Notes under the pieces: model-generated
The model's input: the letters and a program-made list of their open reading frames with translations, nothing else
Told to the model about the DNA's origin: nothing
The model's database searches: none
From: Methylobacterium sp. E-045
Lineage (GTDB): Bacteria > Pseudomonadota > Alphaproteobacteria > Rhizobiales > Beijerinckiaceae
Direction of reading: 5' to 3'
DNA length: 64,000 nt
Assembly (NCBI RefSeq): GCF_022829685.1
Contig: NZ_JAKSYE010000074.1
Span: 26,890-90,889, forward strand
Shown here: in pieces, positions 58,958 to 64,000 of the stretch
Layout of the letters: every line of letters begins with the position of its first letter
How positions within the stretch are numbered: position 1 is the first letter of the stretch
Made by a program: the position numbers and the translations under genes

Positions 58958-59833
58958 GTGGCCCCCGACGGATCGAGCGTGGAGCGACCGGCCATCGCCG
59001 TGCCGTCCCCCGACGCCGCGCCGGCGCGGCAGCGCTCCGACGGACGCGTCCGCGTGCGCGTCGTCCGCCACGGAATCGGTACGCACGTGGCCGACCTGTC
59101 CGAATCCGGACCGCTGCGCCTGCGGCTCCCGCGCCACCCTGCGGGGGCCTGCGAGGCGGTCCTCCTCAACACGGCGGGCGGCATCGCCTGCGGCGACGGG
59201 TTCCGGGTCGAGGCGGAGGTCGGCGCGGGCGCCCACCTCGTCCTCACCACTACCGCCGCCGAGAAGATCTACAAATCCGACGGAGTGTCGAGCCATGTGG
59301 GCACGCGGGCGGTGCTCGCCGGGGGGGCACGCCTCGACTGGCTGCCGCAGGAGACCATCCTGTTCGAACGGGCTCGGCTGGAGCGGCGGTTCGAGGCCGA
59401 TCTCGCCCCGGATGCGCGCCTGCTCGCTTTCGAGGCCGTGGTCTTCGGGCGCACGGCCCGCCACGAGCGCCTGGACTCCGGCCTGTTCCGGGATGCGTGG
59501 CGCATCCGCCGGGGCGGGCGCCTGGCCTATGCCGAATCCCTCGCCCTCGACGGTCCGATCACGGCGCTGCTGGAGCGGGCCGCCCTCGGCGGCGGCGCCC
59601 GGGCCATGGCGACCCTCCTCGACGTCTCGCCCGATGCCGAGGGGCGGCTGGAGGCCTTCCGCAGCCTCGTGGACACGCTCGCGTCACCGGGGGTCGACGT
59701 CGCCGCCAGTGCCTGGAACGGGCATCTCGTTGCCCGATTCCTGAGCAGCGCCCCCGATGCCATGCGGGCGACCGCCGCCCGCGTTCTGGTGGCCTACCGG
59801 GGCACGCCGATGCCGCGGGTCTGGCAGAGCTGA
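58958..59833 (+). CDS. ureD: Urease accessory protein UreD, without urease genes
   Basis: 291 residues from GTG 58958; other GTG starts (58979) and an ATG at 58865 overlapping sseA are possible. UreD/UreH features: LLNTAGGIACGDGF, LTTTAAEKIYKSDG, LDWLPQETILFERARLERRF and RLAYAESLALDG. UreD helps load nickel into urease with UreF and UreG. None of ureABCEFG lies in this window. It ends ten bases before the convergent nikR-like gene. Confidence 0.9.
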   Translation: MAPDGSSVERPAIAVPSPDAAPARQRSDGRVRVRVVRHGIGTHVADLSESGPLRLRLPRHPAGACEAVLLNTAGGIACGDGFRVEAEVGAGAHLVLTTTAAEKIYKSDGVSSHVGTRAVLAGGARLDWLPQETILFERARLERRFEADLAPDARLLAFEAVVFGRTARHERLDSGLFRDAWRIRRGGRLAYAESLALDGPITALLERAALGGGARAMATLLDVSPDAEGRLEAFRSLVDTLASPGVDVAASAWNGHLVARFLSSAPDAMRATAARVLVAYRGTPMPRVWQS

Positions 59834-59842
59834 GGCCCGTCC

Positions 59843-60361
59843 TCAGCCGCCTCCCTCCCCCTGGAACGGATGGATCGGCGGGATCAGGGCGGCGGCCAGT
59901 TCCAGCCGCCCCGAGATGACGCCGCGCTCGGTGATCATCGTGTCGGCGATGGTCTGCAGCGTCGCCGCCGGCCCCTGGACCAGCACCACTTCGAGGGTCT
60001 GGTTGTTCATCAGGTGGACGTGGAGCGAGGAGATCACCTCGGCGATGTAGCGCCGCTGCAGGTCGGCCAGACGCTGCTGCACGCCGGGCGCCAGGTGGTC
60101 GTAGAACAGCGTGATCGTGCCGACCATCACCCGGTCGCCGACCTTGTGCCGGTGCTCCACCAGGGAGCGGTGCAGGATCGTCGCCACCGCCTGGGAGCGG
60201 CTGGCGAAGCCCCGTTCCCCCACCATGGTGTCGAGCTCGCAGAGCAGGTCCTCGGACAGCGACAGGCTGATCCGGCTCACCGGCTTGCGCCGGCCGCCCG
60301 CGCCCTCCTCCGGGACCGTCCCGTCGTCAGTCCTCGCCTCGATCTCGTCGCCACCGGCCAT
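59843..60361 (-). CDS. NikR-like regulator with altered metal site
   Basis: 172 residues from ATG 60361, with AGGAGAGG before it. Residues ~28-65 are a ribbon-helix-helix DNA-binding domain ([20 protein letters not shown]). Residues ~80-160 are a NikR-type ACT domain. Aligning to E. coli NikR on HVH: His114 and His116 match ligands His87 and His89. The residue at the His76 position is Arg103, and at the Cys95 position Thr122. So two of the four nickel ligands are replaced. The first ~27 residues are an extension. It is divergent from an ABC importer with a NikR-style operator between them. Confidence 0.85.
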   Translation of the reverse strand: MAGGDEIEARTDDGTVPEEGAGGRRKPVSRISLSLSEDLLCELDTMVGERGFASRSQAVATILHRSLVEHRHKVGDRVMVGTITLFYDHLAPGVQQRLADLQRRYIAEVISSLHVHLMNNQTLEVVLVQGPAATLQTIADTMITERGVISGRLELAAALIPPIHPFQGEGGG

Positions 60362-60390
60362 CGGGCCTCTCCTGAATGCCGGGCCAGCCC

Positions 60391-60430
60391 TGGCACATGT
60401 CTTGTATGGGTGAAAAGCAATCGGTATTAC
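60391..60430 (+). promoter_or_regulatory. Candidate promoter for the importer operon
   Basis: Two overlapping candidates. A sigma-54-like element TGGCACA-TGTC-TTGT (60391-60405) differs from the consensus in the last base of the -12 GC and one other position. A sigma-70-like pair TTGTAT (60402-60407), 17 bases, TATTAC (60425-60430) would place the -10 inside the operator. Only one, or neither, may be real. Confidence 0.4.
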
Positions 60431-60451
60431 GATTTCCAGCGATCGTACTAC
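60424..60451. promoter_or_regulatory. NikR-style operator
   Basis: GTATTAC-N14-GTACTAC: 7-base arms that are inverted copies except for one position, total 28 bases. E. coli NikR uses GTATGA-N16-TCATAC, also 28 bases, and other NikR proteins recognise GTGTTAC-type half sites. The element lies in the gap between the divergent nikR-like gene and the importer operon, 19 bases before the first importer ATG. Confidence 0.65.
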
Positions 60452-60469
60452 GCGGTTCGGAGAATGCAG

Positions 60470-61480
60470 ATGCACCTTTCCACGATCCTGACCGCCGGAC
60501 GCAAGGCAGTCGCGGGCTGCGCCCTCGCCCTCGGCCTCCTCACGGCCTCCGCCTCCATCCCGGCGGCGCACGCCGCCGAGCCCCTGCGCATCGGCTACAG
60601 CGACTGGCCCGGCTGGGTGGCCTGGCAGGTCGCCATCGAGAAGGGCTGGCTGAAGGAGGCCGGACTCGACGCGAAGTTCGAGTGGTTCGACTACTCGGCC
60701 TCCATGGACGCGTTCTCCGCCGGCAAGCTCGACGCCGTCACCTGCACCAACGGCGACGCCCTGGTGATGGGCGGCAACGGCGCCAAGAACGTCATGATCA
60801 TGCTCACCGACTATTCCAACGGCAACGACATGATCGTCGGCAAGCCGGGCGTGAAGACGCTGGCGGATCTCAAGGGCAAGAAGGTCGGCCTCGAAGTCGG
60901 CCTCGTGGAGCACCTGCTCCTCATCAACGGCCTGACCAAGCTCGGCCTCAAGGAGACCGACGTCACCCTGGTCAACGCCAAGACCAACGAGACCCCGCAG
61001 GTGCTCGCCTCCGGCGACGTCTCGGCCATCGGCGCCTGGCAGCCCATCGCCGGCCAGGCCATGAAGGGCGCGGCCGGCGCGAAGCCCCTCTACACCTCCG
61101 CCGACGAGCCGGGCCTGATCTACGACGTGGTCGCGGTCTCCCCCGCGAGCCTGTCGGCGCGCCGGGCGGAGTGGATCAAGTTCGTGGGCGTCTGGGACAA
61201 GGTCGTCGCCTACATCCAGGATCCGAAGACGCAGGGCGACGCCGTGGCGATCATGGCGGCCAAGGTCGGCATCGACGCGCCCACCTTCACCCGCTTCCTC
61301 AAGGGCACCAAGCTCCTCACCCTCGCCGAGGGTGCCAAGGTGATGAAGGACGCCGACGGGTTCGGCTCCCTCTACGGGTCCAGCCGCTACGCCGACGCCT
61401 TCAACGTGAAGTACGAGGTCTACAAGACCGCCCAGGACGTGAAGAGCACCATCGACCCCGCGCTGACCGACGGTAAATGA
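60470..61480 (+). CDS. NitT/TauT-type ABC importer substrate-binding protein
   Basis: 336 residues from ATG 60470, seven bases after GGAG; an ATG at 60464 lies too close to the ribosome site. A Sec signal peptide is seen ([20 protein letters not shown], cut near AHA-A). The binding protein follows with [50 protein letters not shown]. It belongs to the nitrate/sulfonate/taurine-binding type (NMT1/SsuA-like), some of which bind urea, guanidine, thiamine precursors or aliphatic sulfonates. The stop overlaps the permease start (ATGA). Confidence 0.88.
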   Translation: MHLSTILTAGRKAVAGCALALGLLTASASIPAAHAAEPLRIGYSDWPGWVAWQVAIEKGWLKEAGLDAKFEWFDYSASMDAFSAGKLDAVTCTNGDALVMGGNGAKNVMIMLTDYSNGNDMIVGKPGVKTLADLKGKKVGLEVGLVEHLLLINGLTKLGLKETDVTLVNAKTNETPQVLASGDVSAIGAWQPIAGQAMKGAAGAKPLYTSADEPGLIYDVVAVSPASLSARRAEWIKFVGVWDKVVAYIQDPKTQGDAVAIMAAKVGIDAPTFTRFLKGTKLLTLAEGAKVMKDADGFGSLYGSSRYADAFNVKYEVYKTAQDVKSTIDPALTDGK

Positions 61481-62628
61481 GCGCCGAGATGCGCCAGGGT
61501 GCTGCCCCTCTCCCCGCTGCCCCTCTCCCCCCTGCGGGAGAGGGTGCCTGCGGAGCAGGCGGGAGAGGGGGCGACCTCTCCGGAGATGGCGCTCCCCTCT
61601 CCCGACCCGCTTCGCGGGCCACCCTCCCCCGCGAAGGGGGGAGGGACGCGCCGGCCCTGCGGCCGACATCCCGCCGGCGTTCCTGGGTCGGCGTCGCCCG
61701 GCCGCTCTCGCCGCGCCGCCGGACGACGCTCGCCGTCCTCTCGTTCCTGATCCCCCTCCTCGCCTGGGCGGCGTTCTCCTACGTGCCGTTCCTGTGGCAT
61801 CCCCTGGTGGAGGTGACCGAGCCCGGCGACATCGCCTGGATGGAGCCGGGGATGCGCGTGCCCAAGGCCGCCTTCGCCGAGGAGGTCGCCTCCGCCAGGG
61901 CCGCCGGCACCGCCGAGCCGGCGGGCAGGCCCGCCAACCCGGTCTACCTCCCCGCCCCGCATGAGGTGGCGACCGCGTTCTGGACCTCGCTGACGGCCCA
62001 GCCGACCCAGCGCGACGCCATCCGCCTGCCCTTGAGCCTGTGGCACTCGATCCAGATCATCGCCTTCGGCTTCCTGCTGTCGTCGCTGATCGGCGTGCCC
62101 CTGGGCATCCTCTGCGGCGCCCAGCCGACCCTGGCGCGTCTCACCGAGCCGGTCATCGAGTTCGTGCGCTACATGCCGGCGCCCGCCTTCGGCGCGCTGA
62201 TGGTGGCCATCCTCGGCATCTATGACGGGCCGAAGATCGCGATCATCGTCATCGGCACCTTCTTCCAGCAGGTCCTGGTCATCGCCAACACCACCCGGCG
62301 GATCGAGCCCCTGCTGATCGAGGCGGCGCTGACGCTCGGCGCGCGCAACCTGCGCCTCATCCGCCGGGTGATCGTGCCGGCGATGCTGCCGCAGCTCTAC
62401 CGCGACCAGCGCATCCTCCTCGGCTGGGCCTGGACCTACCTCATCGTCGCCGAACTCATCGGCACCTCGTCGGGCATCACCTTCTTCATCACGCAGCAGG
62501 CCCGCTACCAGCATTTCGACAACGTCTACGCCGCGATCCTCATCATCGGCCTCGTCGGCTCGATCACCGATCTCGCCCTCGCCTGGCTCGGCCGCCGGCT
62601 GTTCCCCTACGACAGGAGCGAAGCGTGA
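61477..62628 (+). CDS. ABC importer permease with repeat-derived N-terminus
   Basis: 383 residues. The start at 61477 is the only one coupled to the previous stop (ATGA). Residues ~9-56 are encoded by a palindromic repeat (copy B), giving a Gly/Ala/Pro/Arg-rich extension. The first membrane helix follows ([20 protein letters not shown]), then a periplasmic stretch of ~60 residues and five further helices with the BPD_transp_1 EAA-type loop [20 protein letters not shown]. An internal start after the repeat is possible. It forms the membrane channel of the importer. Confidence 0.88.
   Translation: MSAEMRQGAAPLPAAPLPPAGEGACGAGGRGGDLSGDGAPLSRPASRATLPREGGRDAPALRPTSRRRSWVGVARPLSPRRRTTLAVLSFLIPLLAWAAFSYVPFLWHPLVEVTEPGDIAWMEPGMRVPKAAFAEEVASARAAGTAEPAGRPANPVYLPAPHEVATAFWTSLTAQPTQRDAIRLPLSLWHSIQIIAFGFLLSSLIGVPLGILCGAQPTLARLTEPVIEFVRYMPAPAFGALMVAILGIYDGPKIAIIVIGTFFQQVLVIANTTRRIEPLLIEAALTLGARNLRLIRRVIVPAMLPQLYRDQRILLGWAWTYLIVAELIGTSSGITFFITQQARYQHFDNVYAAILIIGLVGSITDLALAWLGRRLFPYDRSEA
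61502..61646. repeat. Palindromic repeat, copy B (inside permease gene)
   Basis: CCCTCTCCCC and GGGAGAGGG arms, a second CCTGCGGAGCAGG hairpin, the core CTCTCCGGAGATGGCGCT, then CCCGCTTCGCGGG and a CCCTCCCCCGCGAAGGGGG arm. It is a near copy of 63642-63769. Confidence 0.8.
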
Positions 62629-63554
62629 ACTCGGTTTCCCCCGTCGTCCTGCCGATCGAGGCCTGCGACTACCGCACCCAATGCGAGCCGGTCCGCGCCC
62701 GCTTCGAGAAACTCAAGGGCCGCGAGGTCGCCCTCCGGGTCGAAAAGCTCACGAAGACCTTCGCCAAGCCGGACGGCGGCGTGACGGTGGCGCTCAAGGA
62801 CATCGACCTCGTCACCCACCGGCGCGAGTTCCTCTGCGTCGTCGGGCCTTCGGGCTGCGGCAAGTCCACCTTCGTGCGCATCCTGGCCGGGCTGGAGACC
62901 TCGACCTCGGGCGTGGTCAGCGTCGAGGGCGTGCCGGTCACGGGGCCGGGCGCCGACCGGGGCATGGTGTTCCAGGGCTACACCCTGTTCCCCTGGCTCA
63001 GCGTCCTGCGCAACGTCGCCTTCGGCCTGGAGGAGAACGGCACGCCGCGCCGTGAAGCGGAGCGCGAGGCCCGGCAATGGCTGGCGCTCATCGGCCTGGA
63101 GGCCTTCGCCGACAGCTACCCGCACCAGCTCTCCGGCGGCATGAAGCAGCGGGTGGCCATCGCCCGCGCTCTCGCGACCCGGCCGCGCATCCTGCTGATG
63201 GACGAGCCGTTCTCGGCCCTCGACACCCAGTCGCGCGCCCGGATGCAGGCCTATCTCATCGAGATCTGGAAGAAGATCGACATCACCATCGTCTTCATCA
63301 CCCACGACCTCGACGAGGCGGTGCATCTGGCCGACCGCATCCTCGTCCTCAGCGCCCATCCGGGCGAGGTCGCCGAACTCATCGAGGTGCCGGTGCCGCG
63401 CCCGCGCAGCCACAACCAGGCGCTCACCCCCGAATTCCACGCCACGCGCGCCCGCCTCGACGCGCTGATCCACCCGCCGAAGGACGAGGCCGAGGACGCC
63501 GTGGCGCCGGATGTGGTGACGCGCATGACCTCGGCCGGGGACGAGGTGGAATGA
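62625..63554 (+). CDS. ABC importer ATPase (NitT/TauT type)
   Basis: 309 residues, GTG start overlapping the permease stop (GTGA). Walker [12 protein letters not shown]-loop [13 protein letters not shown], signature [15 protein letters not shown], Walker [14 protein letters not shown]-loop ITHDLDEA. The family is the nitrate/sulfonate/taurine transporter ATPases. The first ~30 residues ([20 protein letters not shown]) are an N-terminal extension. Last gene of the operon. Confidence 0.94.
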   Translation: MNSVSPVVLPIEACDYRTQCEPVRARFEKLKGREVALRVEKLTKTFAKPDGGVTVALKDIDLVTHRREFLCVVGPSGCGKSTFVRILAGLETSTSGVVSVEGVPVTGPGADRGMVFQGYTLFPWLSVLRNVAFGLEENGTPRREAEREARQWLALIGLEAFADSYPHQLSGGMKQRVAIARALATRPRILLMDEPFSALDTQSRARMQAYLIEIWKKIDITIVFITHDLDEAVHLADRILVLSAHPGEVAELIEVPVPRPRSHNQALTPEFHATRARLDALIHPPKDEAEDAVAPDVVTRMTSAGDEVE

Positions 63555-64000
63555 TCGCCCCGTCTCGCACCACCGGCTCCGGCTTGCCTGACGGCAATCT
63601 TCCGCATGCCGACGTTCACGCATCGGGGGCGTTCGCGCTCGGCCCTCCCCCCTCTGCGGGGGAGGGTGGTCGCGGAGCGACCGGGAGAGGGGGCGACCTG
63701 TCCGGAGATGGCGCTCCCCTCATCCGACCCGCTTCGCGGGCCACCTTCTCCCGCACAGGGGCGAAGGGGTCGTCTCACCCCGACCCCTGCATGGGCCGAC
63801 TGAGGTCTTCATGACCCCCCCCCCCCCCCTCCCCTGGGCCAACCGCCCCCGGGACCAACACCCCGGCGAGCCCCCCCCCGACCCGCCCGCCCCCATCCTG
63901 CCCAGGCGCGCCACCCCGCGACCCCGGCGTCATCCCCCGCCCCGCCTAGGTATCGGTCTCACCTGTGTCCTGACCCCTTCGTTCCCGACGCGGCCCCCCC
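63555..64000. other. Post-operon region with repeat and low-quality end
   Basis: No gene is supported. It holds repeat copy C. From about 63811 to the end the sequence is unusually C-rich with runs of C up to ~14 and no open frame of interest; it looks like a contig-end or sequencing artefact. Confidence 0.6.
63642..63769. repeat. Palindromic repeat, copy C
   Basis: CCCTCCCCCCTCTGCGGGGG and GGTCGCGGAGCGACC hairpins, core TGTCCGGAGATGGCGCT, then CCCGCTTCGCGGG and a further arm. It is the intergenic near copy of the repeat inside the permease gene. Confidence 0.8.

Noticed and set aside
60362..60469. Guanidine (ykkC) or other riboswitch before the importer
   Set aside because: The gap between the divergent genes is ~108 bases, too short with the promoter and operator, and I saw none of the conserved ykkC or mini-ykkC sequence.

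Overview
The window is high-GC DNA from an alphaproteobacterium, most likely Hyphomicrobiales and probably Methylobacteriaceae. This is inferred from gene content and order, not from a marker gene. Its backbone is a familiar alphaproteobacterial gene order: hflX, hfq, ntrX, ntrY, ntrC, ntrB, dusB, ispDF, cinA, a COQ10/RatA-type gene, lipA, lpdA, pdhC, a DUF5076 gene, pdhB, pdhA and an ftsB-type gene. Accessory cassettes interrupt this backbone at several points. I saw no tRNA, rRNA, CRISPR array, transposase or phage gene.

Region by region. 1-8.9 kb: the 3' part of a PAS-GAF-HWE histidine kinase, a subtilisin-like protease with a small partner gene, uvrA, an outer-membrane barrel protein and a fasciclin-domain protein. 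8.9-23 kb: hflX-hfq-ntrXY and ntrCB-dusB, separated by a gamma-glutamyltransferase, a methyltransferase, an oxalate/formate antiporter-like MFS protein and a DUF6886 gene. 23-29 kb: ispDF-cinA, an ABC exporter coupled to a small phosphatase-like gene, COQ10-like, lipA and a GlsB-type membrane protein. 29-33.3 kb: an NAD-dependent reductase, a sorbosone-dehydrogenase-like protein, an L,D-transpeptidase and a small unknown gene; two of these four have perfect CtrA-type boxes upstream. 33.5-40.5 kb: the pyruvate dehydrogenase genes and ftsB. 40.5-45.8 kb: LysR and MntR regulators, an unknown gene, and a three-gene cassette (acyl carrier protein, AMP-forming ligase, PLP decarboxylase). 45.9-54.1 kb: a tightly overlapping operon of transglutaminase, circularly permuted ATP-grasp/alpha-E and transglutaminase/DUF2126 proteins, with a divergent zinc metallopeptidase. 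54.1-59.8 kb: thioesterase, a Tyr/Arg-rich secreted protein, DUF1508, a DEAD-box helicase, two unknowns, a sulfurtransferase and a lone ureD. 59.8-63.6 kb: a NikR-like repressor divergent from a three-gene NitT/TauT-type ABC importer.

The most interesting point is the last region. The NikR-like protein keeps two of the four residues that bind nickel in E. coli NikR and lacks the other two by my alignment. Yet a 28-bp NikR-style operator lies in the gap between it and the importer operon. Nitrogen control (ntrBC, ntrYX), a lone ureD and this importer lie in the same window, which hints at regulated uptake of a nitrogen compound or a metal chelate, but the substrate is unknown.

A family of GC-rich palindromic repeats with a shared core is scattered through the window. 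Copies or pieces of it lie inside two coding regions. The last ~190 bases are C-rich, low-complexity and look like a poor contig end.
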